64,000 bases of DNA, from the NCBI GenBank assembly GCA_016859345.1, contig JADGDC010000378.1, forward strand, positions 124,001 to 188,000. The letters are read 5' to 3'. Position numbers and translations under genes: made by a program. The DNA is from Istiophorus platypterus. Taxonomy: Eukaryota; Chordata; Actinopteri; Istiophoriformes; Istiophoridae. Positions 1 through 13,095 of the stretch are shown here, piece after piece (within the stretch, counting starts at the first letter, position 1; every line of letters begins with the position of its first letter). Below the pieces are notes generated by a model. The model worked only from the letters and a program-made list of their open reading frames with translations. It had not been told where the DNA came from and ran no database searches.

Positions 1-292
1 CCCCTTTATGGGCCACCATGCCCTGTGGAAAAAGTCTGCAGGGTTTTGGGTGCTCAGCTGTGGAGAAAGAGGCTCCGCACGCACGGGGAGGGCTCCAAGC
101 CCGCTCCCCTGCCTCCCGCCCCCCGTTTAGCCCGAGCACAGCTTCTCTCATCCCCTCCAGGAACCCTGCTCACGAGTGGAACCTGTTAACCCACCCAGGT
201 GGGCACTCTCATCCTCCTGGGGAGGAAAAGGAGAGGGGAAACGGGGCTTCATTCAAGTGAGGCAGGGCAGTTCCCCCCCCCCCCAACCCCTG

Positions 293-312
293 AAAAACCT
301 GGGAGAAAAGGC

Positions 313-362
<50 letters not shown>

Positions 363-375
363 CTCCCAGGTTTTT
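293..375. repeat. (TA)n tract with decayed flanking inverted repeat
   Basis: A pure TA tract lies at 314-360. The left flank AAAAACCTGGGAGAA (293-307) is mirrored by TTCTCCCAGGTTTTT at 361-375. The left side carries seven extra bases (AAGGCGT) whose partner is missing on the right, so this is a one-sided deletion form of the perfect palindrome at 18174-18285. Confidence 0.85.
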
Positions 376-1128
376 CTGCCTCCCACCACCTCCAGTTCAT
401 GTTAATCTCAACCGTTTTATGGGCTACCATGCCCTGTGGAAAAAAGTCTGCAGGGTTTGGGTGCTCAGCTGTGGAGGAAGAGGCTCAGCAGGGGAAGGCT
501 CCTCGCCCGCTCTTTTCCTCCCGGCCCTGGAGCCCTCACCTCCGCCCCCGTTTAGCCCGAGCACAGCTTCTCTCCTTCCTCCAGGAACCCTGCTCACGAG
601 TGGAACCTGTTAACCCACCCAGGTGGAAACTCTCATCCTCCTGGGGAGGGAAAAGGAGAGAAACAGGGCTTCATTCAAGTGAGGCAGGGCAGTTTCCCCG
701 CCCTCCCACCTCTGAAAAACCTGAGAGAAAAAACGGTGTATTTATTTATTTTTTTATAAATATATACATATATTTATCTCCCCCACCACCTCCAGTTCAT
801 GTTAATCTCAAACGTTTTATGGGCCACCATGCCCTGTGGAAAAAGTCTGCAGGGTTTTGGGTGCTCAGCTGTGGAGGAAGAGGCTCCGAGCGCACGTGGA
901 AGGCTCCTTGCCCGCTCCCCTTCCTCCCGGCCCCCCGTTTAGCTTTAGCCGCACGTTCTTACCTCCCCTCTGCGAACCCTGCTCACCAGTGGAACCTGTT
1001 CACCCACCCAGGTGGAAACTCTCATTCTCCTGGGGAGGAAAAGGAGAGGGGAAACGGGTCTTCATTCAAGTGAGGCAGGGCAGTTTTCCCCGCGTCTCCC
1101 ATCTCTGAAAAACCTGGGAGAAGAGGCA

Positions 1129-1132
<4 letters not shown>

Positions 1133-1201
<69 letters not shown>
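1133..1201. repeat. (TA)n microsatellite in a truncated A unit
   Basis: About 69 bp of TA dinucleotides. On the left is the normal unit end AACCTGGGAGAAGAGGCATA; on the right the tract joins GCTCAGCTGTGGAGG directly. The roughly 100-150 bp that normally separate these two parts, including the unit anchor, are absent. Equivalent truncated units occur at 19054-19100, 26901-26948, 45435-45512 and 46601-46652. Confidence 0.9.
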
Positions 1202-1203
<2 letters not shown>

Positions 1204-4200
1204 TCAGCTGTGGAGGAAGAGGCTCAGCGCGCACGGGGAAGGCTCCTCGCCCGCTCCCCTTCCTCCCGGGCCCCCTGGAGCCCCTCACCCCTACGGCCCC
1301 CCGTTTAGCCCTAGCACGGCTTCTGTCCTTCCCTTCCGGGAACCCTGCTCAACAGTGGAACCGTTTCACCGACCCAGGTGGAAACTCTCATCCTCCTGGG
1401 GAGGAAAAGGAGAGGGGAAACGGGGCTTCATTCAAGTGAGGCAGGGCAGTTTTCCCCGCCCCTCCCACCTCTGAAAAAACCTGGGAAAAAGGGTGCATTT
1501 ATTTATTTATTTTTATGAATATATACATATATTTATTTTTTCTTTTCCTTCCCCCCCACCTCCTCCAGTTAACGTTTATTTCAACCTTTTTTAGGGCCAC
1601 TATGTCCTGTGGAAAAAGTCTGCAGGCTTTTGGTTGCTCAGCTGTGGAGGAAGAGGATCCGCGCATACGGGGAAGGCTCCTCGCCCGCTCCCCTTCCTCC
1701 CGGCACCCCGTTTAGCCCCTAGCACGGCTTCGCACCTTCCCCTCCAGGAACCCCTTCTCACCAGTGGAACCTGTTTACCCACTCAGGTGGAAACTCTCAT
1801 CCTCCTGGGGAGGAAAAGGAGAGGGGAAACGGGGCTTCATTCAAGTGAGGCAGGGCAGTTTCCCCCGCCCCTCCCAAAGAAAATTAAAGGCGAGGCGGGG
1901 AGCCTTCCTCGAGCTCGTGGAACCTCTCCCTGGGCTGCCTGATGGGTCAGACGGGCGAACGCAGCAAGCTCCAGGGGAGGCAGGTGAGCGGGCGACATGC
2001 ACTCTCTGACGTGCATTGAGCCCAGCCCAAAAATAATATATAAAAATATATACAAAATATTGACAAAATAATAACATATACAGAATGCAAGGGGAGGCGT
2101 GAGATTTCCCCGTGTGCTCGGAGCCTCTACCTGTGCTTCCTGATGGGTTGGGCAGGGGAACGCAGGGAGCTCCAGGGGAGGTAGGGGAGCGGGGGAGGAG
2201 CCCTGCCATACGCACATGGTGCCTAGCCCAAAATAACATATACAAAATAATATTATATAGAAGGTAAAAGGCGAGGAGCCTTCCCCGTGTGCGTGTAGCC
2301 TCTCCCTGGTCTTCCTGATGGGTCTGGCGGGGGAATGCGGGGAACTCCAGGGGGGAGAGAGGAGCGGCGATGAGCCCTCCCAAGATGCGCCTGGATCCCA
2401 GCCCCAAAATAATATATAATAATATATATGAAATAAATACAAAATAATAATATATACAAAATACAAGGTGAGTGGAGGAGACTTCCCCGAGCTTCTTACC
2501 TCTCCCTGTGCTTCCTGATTGGTCAGGCAGGGGAAACCAGGGAGCTCCAAGGGAGTCTGGGGAACGTGCGAGGAGCCCTCCCCCAAGCGTGTGGAGCCTA
2601 ACCCCAAAATACTAATATATACACACTATATAAGAAATAATAATATTCAGGAAATAGAAGGCGAGGCGAGGAGCCTTCCCCTTGCGCTTGGAGCCTCTCC
2701 TTAGACTGCCTGATTAGTCAGGCGGGGGAACGCTGGGAGCTCCAGGGGAGGGAGGGAAGTGGGCAAAGAGCCCTCCCCAAAGCGCAGGGAACCCAGCCAC
2801 AAAATAATATATAATAATATATACAAGATATATACCAAAAGCATAATATATATTAAATACAAGATGAGAGGAGGACCCTTCCTGAGCTCGTGGAGCCTCT
2901 CCCTGGGCTTCCTGATGGGTCAGATGGGGGAACGCAGCAAGCTCCAGGGGAGGCAGGGGAGCGGGCGTCGTGCCCTCCTAGATGTGCATGGAGCCCAGCC
3001 CAAAAATACTATATAAAAAATATATACAAAATATAGACAAAATAATAAAGTGTACAGAATGCAAGAGGGGAGTGGAGGAGCCTTCCCCGTCTGCGTGTAA
3101 CCTCTCCCTGGGCTGCCTGATGGGTAAGGCGGGGGAATGCGGGGAGCTCCAGAGGGAGAGGGGAGCGGTGAGGAGCCCTCCCAAGATGCGCCTGGAGCCC
3201 AGCCCAAAAAAAAAATATAAAAAATATATACAAAATATAGACAAAAAAAACAATATATAAAGAAGGAAAGGAGAGGCGAGGATACTTCCCCTTGCGAATG
3301 GAGCCTCTCCCTGGGCTGCCTGATGTGTAAGGCGGAGTAACGCAGGGAACTCCAGGGGAGGGAGGGGAGCGGGGGAGGACCCCTCAAAAATGTACATGGT
3401 GCCTAGCACAGAAATAGTATGTACAAAATATATACAAAAAATACTATATATAAAAAAACAATGCAAGGCGGCGAGCCTTCATCGAGCTCGTGGAGCCACT
3501 CCTGGGTTGCCTGATGGGTCAGGACGGGGAACACTGGCAGCTCCAGGAGGAAGGGCGGGCGAGAGTCTCCCCAATGCGCATGGTTCGTAGTCCCAAAATA
3601 ATATATAAAAAAATATACAAAATATAGACAAAATAATATCATATACAGAATGCAAGGGGAGGCGAGGAGACTTCCCCGCGTGCTCGGAGCCTCTAACTGT
3701 GCTGTCTGATGGGTTGGGCAGGGGAAAGCAGGGAGCTCCAGGGGAGGGAGGGGAGCGGACGAGGAGCCTTGCCAAATGCACATGCTGTCTAGCCCCAAAA
3801 TAATATGGAATAAATATATACAAAATAATCATATATAGAAAAAATACAAGGAAAGGCGAGGAGCCTTCCCCGAGCTCGTGGAGCCTCTCCCTGGGCTGCC
3901 TGATGGTCAGGCGGGGGAACACCTGGAGCTCCAGGGGCAGGAAGGGAAGCGGAGGAGGAGCCCTGCCAAATGCACATGTTAACTAGGCCAAAGATAATAT
4001 GCAGAAAATATATACAAATTAATACTATATAGAAAATGCAAGGAAAGGCGAGGAGCCTTCCTCGAGCTCGTGGAGCCTCTCCCTGGGTTGCCTGATGGGT
4101 CAGACGGGGGAACGGTGGAAGATAAGAGGGAGGAAGGGGAGCGGGCGAGAGCCTTCCCTAATGTGCATGGGACCCAGCCCAAATTATTTATAATAATATA

Positions 4201-6071
4201 TACGAAATGTATAAAAAATAATACTATATAGAAAATACAAGGAGGCGAGGAGCCTTCCCCGAGCTCATGGAGCCTCTCCCTGTGCTGCCTGATGGGTCAG
4301 GCGGGGGAAAGCAGGAGGTCCAGAGGAGTAAGGAACCCGAGAGCCCTCCCCCAAGCACGTGGAGCCTAACCCCAAAAAAATAATATATACACACTATATA
4401 AAAAATAATAATATTCAGAAAATAGAAGGGAAGTGGGCCAAGAGCCCTCCCCAAAGCGCAGGGAACCCAGCCATAAAATAATATATAATAATATATACAA
4501 AATATATTCCAATATATTCTAATATATTCCTTCCCGAGCTCGTGGTACCTCTCCCTGGGCTTCCTGATCTGTCAGGCTGGGAACGATGGGAGCTCAGGGA
4601 GGAAGGGGAGCGGAGGGCCTGCTGGATGCGCATGGTGCCTAGTCCCAAAATAATATATACCAAAAATATATTTAAAATAATCTTATATAGAAGATACAAG
4701 GCGGGAGCCTTCCCGAGCTCGTGGAGCCTCCTGGGCTGCCTGATGGTCAGGCAGGAAGGGAAGCGGAGGAGCCGTGCCAAATTCACATTTTAACTAGGCC
4801 GAAGATAATATGCAGAAAATATATACAAAATAATACTATAAATAAAATACAAGGAAAGGCGAGGCCTTCCTCGAGCTCGTGGAGCCTCTCCTGGGTTGCC
4901 TAATGGGTCAGGCAGGAGGCGGTGGAAGATACAGGGAGGAAGGGAGGCGGGCGAGGCCTCCCTAATGTGCATGGGACCCAGCCCAAAATTATATATAATA
5001 ATATATGAAATGAATACAAAATAATATTATATACAAAATACAAAGTGAGGGAGGAGACTTCCACGAGCTGTGCTGCCTGATGGGTCAGGCGGGGAGGAGG
5101 TCAGGAGTCTGGGAACGTGCAGCACGTGGAGCCTAACCCCAAAATAATAATATATACACACTATATAAAAAATAATAATATTCAGAAAATAGAAGGCGAG
5201 GCGAGGCCTTCCCCTTGCTTGGAGCCTCTCCTTAGACTGCCTGATTAGTCAGGCGGGGGAACGCTGGGAGCTCCAGGGGAGGGAGGGAAGTGGGCCAAGA
5301 GCCCTCCCCAAAGCGCAGGGAACCCAGCCACAAAATAATATATAATAATATATACAAAATATATTCCAACAGTATAATATATATTAAATACAAGATGAGA
5401 GGAGGACCCTTCCCGCGCTCGTGGTACCTCTCCCTGGGCTTCCTGATCTGTCAGGCTGGGTAACGATGGGAGCTCCAGGGGAGGGAGGAAGGGGAGCGGG
5501 CGGGGGGCCCTGCTGGATGCGCATGGTGCCTAGTCCCAAAATATATAAATATATATACAAAATATAGACAATATAATAATACATACAGAGTGCAAGGGGA
5601 GGCGAGGAGAGCTTGGGCCTCTACCTGTGCTGCCTGATGGGTTGGGCAGGGGAACACAAGGAGCTACAGGGAAGTAGAGGCGGACGAGGCCCTGCCAGAT
5701 GCACATGGTGCCTAGCCTCAAAATAACATATACAAAATATATACAAAATAATATTATATAGAAAATAAAAGATGAAGAGCCTTCCCCGTGTGCGCTTAGC
5801 CTCTACCTGGGCTGCCTGATTTGTCAGGCGGGGGAAAGCAGGGAGCTCCAGGGGAGGAAGGGGAGTGAGTGAGGAGCCCTCCCAAAACAGATGGAACCCA
5901 GCTCCAAAATAATATATAATAACATATATAAAAATATAAACCTAAAATAATATATAGAAAATACAAGGTGAGGAGGAGACTTCCCGAGCTCATGGAGCCT
6001 CTTCCTGTGCTGCCTGATTGGTCAGGCGAGGAGGTACAGGAGTCTGGGGCAGCGCAAGAGCCTTCCCCCAA

Positions 6072-6544
6072 GCGTGGGGCTTAACCCCAAAATAATAAAA
6101 TATACACACTATATAAAAAATAATAATATTCAGAAAATAGAAGGCGGAGCCTCTCTTAGACTTCCTGATTGGTCAGCTCCATGGGAGGGAGGAGTGGGCC
6201 AAGAGCACTCCTCGAACCCTGCCACAAAATAATATATAACAATATATACAAAATACATATAATATATATTAAATACAAGATGAGTCAGGCGGGAAAGCAG
6301 GGAGGTACAGGAGTCTAGCCTTAACCCCAAAATAATAAAATATACACACTATATAAAAAATAATAATATTCAGAAAATAGAAGGCGAGGCGAGCCTTCCG
6401 CTTGGAGCCTCCTTAGACTTCCTGATTGGTCCCGAGGCAAGCTCCATGGGAGGGAGGGGAGTGGGCCAAGAGCACTCCTCAAAGCGCCGGGAACCCTGCC
6501 ACAAAATAATATATAACAATATATACAAAATACATACGCAAAGC
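6072..6544. repeat. Eroded local tandem duplication in the B block
   Basis: The segment starting TTAACCCCAAAATAATAAAA with CAGAAAATAGAAGG occurs near 6072 and again near 6314, each followed by a unit containing GCCACAAAATAATATATAAC. It is the reverse-orientation counterpart of the near-perfect 396-398 bp duplication at 39751-40544, with more than 100 bp missing from one copy. The copy at 20101-26237 has only one instance, so the duplication links this contig to the 28-46 kb locus. Confidence 0.7.
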
Positions 6545-9500
6545 ATAATATATATTAAATACAAGATGAGGGGCAGCCTTCCCCGAGCTCGTGGTACCTC
6601 TCCCTGGGCTTCCTGATCTGTCAGGCGGGGGAACGATGGAAGCTCCAGGGGAGGAAGGGGAGCGGGATAGGAGCCGTCTCCGTTGCGAATGGAGGCCACT
6701 CCAAAAATAATATATAATAATATATTCAGAATATATACATAATCACAATATGTGCAAAATACAAGTTGAGGCGAGGAGACTTCACTGAGATCGTGGAACC
6801 TCTCCCTGGGCTGCCGCAGGGGTCAGATGGGGGAACGCAGCAAGCTCCAGGGGAGGCAGGGGAGGCGACGAGCCTCTCCGATCGCATGGAGGTCACTCCC
6901 GAAATAATATATAATAATATATACAGACTCTATACCCAATACTAATATATGCAAAAAAATAGGGGAAGCGAGGAGACGTCCCCGTGCGCGTGGAGCCTCT
7001 CCCTAGGCTGCCTGATGGTTCAGGCGGGGGAATGCTGGGAGCTATAGGGGAGAAATGGTGGCGGGCGAGCCCTGCTAGATGCACATGATGCCTAGCCCCA
7101 AAATAATATGTAAAAAATATATAGAAAATATTAGGTATATAAATATAAAAGGCAAAGCGGGAGCCTTCCCGAACTCGTGTAGCATCTCCTGGGCTGCCTG
7201 ATGGTCAGGCGGGAACACCGGGGTCTCCAGGAGGAGGAAGCGGGTGAGAGCCCTGCCAGATACACATGGTGCCTAGTTGCAAAAAATATATACAAAACAT
7301 ACAAAATAATATTATATAGAAAATAAAAGGCGAGGAGCCTTCCTGTGTGTGTAGCCTCTCCTGGGCTGCGTGATGGATCAGGCGGTGATGCGCTGGGAGC
7401 TTCAGGAGGAAAGGAGGCGGGTGAGAGCCCTGCACAATGCATATATTACCTAGCCCCAAAATAATATGTAGAAAATATATACAAAATAATAATATATAGA
7501 AAATAATAGGAAAGGAGAGGAGCCTTCCTCGAGGCTCGTGGAGCCTCTCCTGTGCTGCCTGATGGGTCAGGCGGGGGAAAGCAGGGAGCTCCAAGGGAGT
7601 CTGGGGAACCCGCGAGGAGCCCTCCCCCAAGCGCGTGGTGCCTAATGCCAAAATAATAATATATACAAACTATGTAAAAAATAATAATATTCAGAAAATA
7701 GAAGGCGAGGCAAGGCCTTCCTTCGCTTGGAGCCTCTCCTAGACTGCCTGATTAGTCAGGCGGGGAAGCTGGGAGCTCCAGGGGAGGGAGGAGTGGGAGG
7801 AGTCCTCCCAAAGTGCAGGAACCCAGCAACAAAATAATATAAAATAACATACAAAATATATACAAGATGAGGGGGAGCCTTCCCCAGCTGGGTTCTCTCC
7901 TGGGCTTCCTGATCTTTCAGGGAAATGATGGGAGCTCCAGGAAGGAGGCAGGGGTCAAAGCCCTCTCCGATGCGCATGGAGGCCACTACCAAAACAATTT
8001 ATGATAATATATACATAATATTTACAAAATAAAAATATATGCAAAAAACAAAGGCGAGGCGAGGAGACTTCCTGCGCTTGGAGTTTCTCCTAGGCTTGCG
8101 TATGGGTCAGGCGGGAAACGCTGGGAGCTCCAAGGAAGGAAAGGGAGGCGGGCGAGCCCTGCTAAATGCACATGGTGCCTAGCCCCCAAAATAACATATA
8201 CACAAAATATATAAAAGAATACTATGAGGAAAATAAAAGGCGAGGCGAGGCCTTCCTCGAGCTCGTGGAACCTCTCCTGGGCTGCCTGATGGGTCAGGCG
8301 TTGGAGCATGAAAGCTCTAGGGAGGCAGGTGAGCGGCGGCGTGCCTCCCTGAGTGCATGAAGCCCAGCTCAAAAATAATATATAAAAATATATATAAAAT
8401 AAAGACAAAATAATAACATATATAAAGAATGTAAGGGGAGGAAAGGAGACTTTCCAGTGTGCTTGGATCCTCTGTGCTTCCTGATGAGTTGGGCACGGGA
8501 ATGCAGGGAGCTCAAGGGAGGGGAGCGGGCGAGCAGCCTTGGCAGATGCACATGGTGCCTAGCACAAAATAACATATACAAAATATATACAAAATAATAT
8601 AAAATATGAAAATAAAAGGCGAGAGCCTTCCCCTGTCGTGTAGCCGCTCCTGGGCTGCCTGATGGTCAAGCTGGAGAATACTGGGAGCTCCAGGGGAGGA
8701 AGGGGGAGGCGAGAGCCCTCCTCGATGTGCATGGTGCTTTGTCCCAATATTTTATTTACATAATTTAAAAAAATAATACTATTTAGATAATAAAAGGCGA
8801 GGTGAGGAGCCTTCCCCATGTTTTGAGCTTCTCCTAGGCAGCCTGACGGGTTAGGTGGAGAGGAATGCATTGACCTCATGGGAGGGAGGAGGCGGACGAG
8901 AGCACGACCAAATGCCCATGTTGCATAGCCCCAAAATAATATATACAAAATATATACAAAATAATCATATATAGAAAATACAAGGAAAGTTGAGGAGCCG
9001 TCCTCGAGCTCGTGGAGCCTCTCCTGGGCTGCCTAATGGTCAGGTGGGGGAACGCTGGGAGCTGCAGGGAGGAAGGGAGCAGGTGAGAGCCCTCCCAATG
9101 CGCATGGTGCCTAGCCCCAAATAAAACATACAATATATATATAAAAATAATACTAAGAAAAAAAATAAAAAGGCGAGGCCGTCCTCGAGATCGTGGAGCC
9201 TCTGGGCTGCCTAATGGTCAGGTGGGAACGCTGGGAGCTGCAGGAGGAAGGGGAGGCGGGTGAGAGCTCTCCCCAATGCATGGTTCCTAGCCCCAAAATA
9301 ACATATACAAAATATGTACAAAATAATACTAGGAAGAAAATAAAAAGGCGAGGCGAGAGCCTTCCTCGAGCTCGTGGAACCTCTCCTGGGCTGCCTGATG
9401 GGTCAGAAGGAGGCATAGCAAGCTCCAAGGAGACAGAAGAGCGGGCGACTTTCCCTCCAGGATGTGCATGGAGCTAAGCCCAAAAATAATATGTTAAAAA

Positions 9501-12119
9501 TATATACAATATAGACAAAATAATAACATATACAGAATGCAAGGGGAGGCGAGGAGACTTCCCAGTGTGCTTGGAGCCTCTCCCTGGGCTGCCTGATGGG
9601 TTGGACAGGGGAACGCAGGGAGCTCCAGGGGAGGAAGGGAAGCGGAAGAGGAGCCCTGCCAGATGTAAATGGTGCCTAGCCCAAAATAACAAATACAAAA
9701 TATATACAAAATATTGTTATTTAGAAAATAAAAGACGAGGAGCCTTCCCCGTGTGCGTGTAGCCTGTCCCTGGGCTGCCTGACGGGTAAAGCGGGGGAAT
9801 GCGGGGAGCTGCAGGGGGTGAGGGGAGCGAGAGCCTCCCAAGATGCGCCATGGAGCCCAGCCCCCAAAACAATATATAATAACATATACGAAATGAATAC
9901 AAAATAAAAATATATACAAAATACAAGGTGAGGGGAGGAGAATTCCTTGAGCTCATGGAGCCTCTACCTGTGCTTCCTGATGGGTCGGGCGGGGGAAAGC
10001 AGGGAGCTCCAGTGGAGTCTGGGGGCACGAGAGCCCTCCCCAAGCGCGTGGAACCTAACCCCAAAATAATAATATATAAAAACTACATAAAAAATAATAA
10101 TATTCAGAAAATAGAAGGCGAGGCGTGGAGCCTTCCCCTTGCGCTGGGAGCCTCTCCCTAGACTGCCTGATTGGTCAAGCGGGGGAACGCTGGGAGCTCC
10201 GGGGGAGGGTGGGGAGTGGGCGAGGAGCCCTCCCTATGGCGCAGGGAAACCAGCCACAAAATAATATATAATAATATATACAAAATATATACCAAAAGCA
10301 TAATATATATTAAATAAAAGATGAGAGGAGGAGCCTTCCCCAAGCTCGTGGTACCTCTCCTGGGCTTCCTGATTTGTCAGGTGGGAAGCGATGGGAGCTC
10401 CAGGGAGTAAGGAGCGGGCAAGGAGCTCTCTCCAATGCGCATGGAGGCCACTCCCAAAACAATATGGAATAATATATACAGAATATATAAAAAATAACAA
10501 TATATGCAAAAAACAAAGGCGGGCGAGGAGACCTCCCCTTAGCTCATAGGCTCTCCATAGGCTGCCTGATGGGACAGGAGGGGGAATGCTAGGAGCTCCA
10601 GGGGAGAAAGGGGAGGCGGGGGGAGCCCTGCTAGATGCACATGTTGCCTAGCCCCAAAAAATATCTACAAAATTTATAGAAAATAATATTATATAGAAAA
10701 TACAAGGCGCGAGGCCTTTTCGAGCTCGTGGAGCTTCTCCTTGGGATGCCTGATGGTCAGGCAGGAGAACACTAGGAGCTCCAGGAGGAAGAGGGGTGAG
10801 AGCCCTCCCGATCATATGGTGCCTAGCCCCAAAATAACATATACAAAATATATACAAAATAATAGTATATATAAAATAAAAGGCAGGGAGGGCATTCCTC
10901 GAGCTCGTGGAACCTCTCCTGGGCTGCCTAAGGGTCAAGCAGAGCATAGCAAGCTCCAGGGGAGGAAGGAGAACAGGCGACTTTCTCTCCCTTATATGCA
11001 TGGAGCCCAGCCCAAAAATAATATATTAAAATATATAGAAAATATTGACAAAATAATAACATATACAGAATGTAAGGGGAAGCGAGGAGACTTCCCCGTG
11101 TGCTGAAGCCTCTACCTGTGCTACCTGATGAATCGGGCAGGGGCATAGGAGCTCCAGGAGGTAGGGGAGCGGGGGAGGAGCCCTGCCAGATGCAAATGGT
11201 TCCTAGCCCAAAATAATATGTACAAAATATATATAAAATAATATTGTATAGAAAATAGAAGGCTAGGAGCTTTCCCCCTGTGCGTGTAGCCTCTCCCTGG
11301 TCTGGTGATGGGTCAGGCGGGGAAATGCAGGGAGCTCAAGGAGAGGGCAGCGATGAGCCCTCCCGATCGCATGGTGCCAAACCCAAAATAAGATATACAA
11401 AATATATACAAAATACAGACAAAATAATAACATATACAACATTCAAGGGGAGGCGAGGAGACTTCACCATGTGCTTGGAGCCTCTACCTCTGCTGCCTGA
11501 TGGGTTGGGCAGGGGAGCATGAGGAGCTCCAGGAGAGGTGAGGAGGCGGAAGAGCCCTTCCAGATGCACATGGTGCCTAGCCCAAAATAACATACAAAAA
11601 TATATACAAAATAATATTATATAGAAAATAAAAGAGAATAGCCTTCCCGTGTGGTGTACCATCTCCTCGGCTACCTGATGGTCAGGCGAGAATACTGGGA
11701 TCTCCAGGAGGCAGGAGGCGGGTGAGGAGCCCACCCGATGCGCATGGTGCCTACTCCAAAATAATATATACAAAATATATACAAAATAATATTATATAGA
11801 AAATAAAAAGGCGAGGAGACTTCCTGAGCTCTTGGAGCTTCTCCATAGGCTACCTGATGGGTCAGGCAGGAGTATGTTGGGAGCTCCAGGGGCGGAAGAG
11901 GAGTGGGTGAGGAGCCCTCATGATGTGCATGGAGCCAAGCCCCAAAAAATATATAATAATATGTACAGAATATGTACAAAATAATATATATAAAAAAAAA
12001 AAAGCGAAAGAGAGTGGAGGAGAGCCCTGTAAGATCATGTTGCCTAACACCAAAATAATATGTGCAAAATATACAAAAAAAAATCCTATATAGAAAATAC
12101 AAGGAAAGGTGAGCCTTCC

Positions 12120-13095
12120 TCCAGCTCGTGGAGCCTCTCCTAGGCTGCCTAATGGGTCTGGCGGGAATGCAGGGAGCTCCAGGAGTTTTATAATAATATA
12201 TACAAACTATGTAAAAAATAATAATATTCAGAAAATATAAGGCGAGGCAGGACCCTTCCATGCGCCTCTCCTAGACTGCCTGATTGGTCAGGCAGGGGAG
12301 GAGTGGGAGAAATAATGTAAATAATATATACAAAATATATCCTTCAATAATAACATATACAGAATGCAAGGGGGCGAGACTTCCCCTTTGGAGCTCCTAC
12401 CTGTGCTGCCTGATGGGTTGAGCATGGGCATGAGGAGCTCCAGGGGAGGTGGGGAGCGGACGAGGCCCTGCTAAATGCACATGGTGCCTAGCCCCAAATA
12501 ATATGTACAAATTATATTGAAAATATCCTATATAGAAATACAATAGGTGCGAGAGCCTTCCTCCAGCTCGTGGAGCCTCTCCTAGGCTGCCTAATGGGTC
12601 TGGCGGGAATGCAGGGAGCTCCAGGAGTTTGGGGATAACGAGAGGAGCCCTCCCCAAGCGTGGTGCCTAACCCCAATATAATAATATATACAAACTATGT
12701 AAAAAATAATAATATTCAGAAAATATAAGGCGAGGCAGGACCCTTCCTTGCGCCTCTCCTAGACTGCCTGATTGGTCAGGCGGGGAAGCTCAGGAGGGAG
12801 GAGTGGGAGAGAGCCCTCCCCAAAGCGCATGGAACCCAGCCCGAAAATAATGTAAATAATATATACAAAATATATCCTTCAATAATAACATATACAGAAT
12901 GCAAGGGGGCGAGGAGACTTCCTTTTTGGAGCTCCTACCTGTGCTGCCTGATGGGTTGAGCATGGGAGCATGAGGGAGCTCCAGGAGAATGGGGAGCGGA
13001 CGAGGAGCCCTGCTAAATGCACATGGTGCCTAGCCCCAAAATAATATGTACAAATTATATTGAAAATAACCTATATAGAAAATATAGGTCAGGCG
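12120..13095. repeat. Local duplication of about 540-560 bp in the B block
   Basis: CCTTCCTCCAGCTCGTGGAG followed by TAGGCTGCCTAATGGGTCTG occurs near 12113 and again near 12557. TATATCCTTCAATAATAACA recurs near 12336 and 12873. The first copy has an internal deletion (AGGAGTTT runs directly into ATAATAATATATAC). It corresponds to the intact pair 32882-33440 / 33441-33999. The third B block has a single copy near 54810-55380. Confidence 0.75.

Larger units (their letters stand above)
1..1876 (+). repeat. Family A tandem repeat block (5 units, partial at left edge)
   Basis: Head-to-tail units of about 400 bp, each anchored by CCCTGTGGAAAAAGTCTGCA (anchors near 18, 429, 829 and 1601). A truncated unit at 1201 lacks the anchor because a (TA)n tract runs straight into GCTCAGCTGTGG. 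Unit order from the anchor: GC-rich body with CTCCAGGAACCCTGCTCAC and AACCTGTTAACCCACCCAGG, a block TTCATTCAAGTGAGGCAGGG, a C-rich stretch, AAAACCTGGGAGAA, then an AT-rich end. Units are not identical; types alternate between a (TA)n end and a TATTTATTTA end. The block ends sharply where CCCCTCCCA meets AAGAAAATTAAAGG of the B block, a junction repeated on the other strand near 26237 and 44768. It is the start of the inverted copy of about 44769-46230. No match to a named satellite is claimed. Confidence 0.9.

Noticed and set aside
130..215. Splice-acceptor-like TCTCTCATCCCCTCCAG|GAACC in family A, suggesting an exon fossil
   Set aside because: Pyrimidine-rich DNA ending in AG is expected in this composition; no coding conservation or matching donor-exon structure is seen between units.
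399..1073. Proline-rich 224-codon open frame in family A
   Set aside because: It is the A repeat read through two units; the equivalent frame is broken in other A blocks and there is no conserved start or domain.
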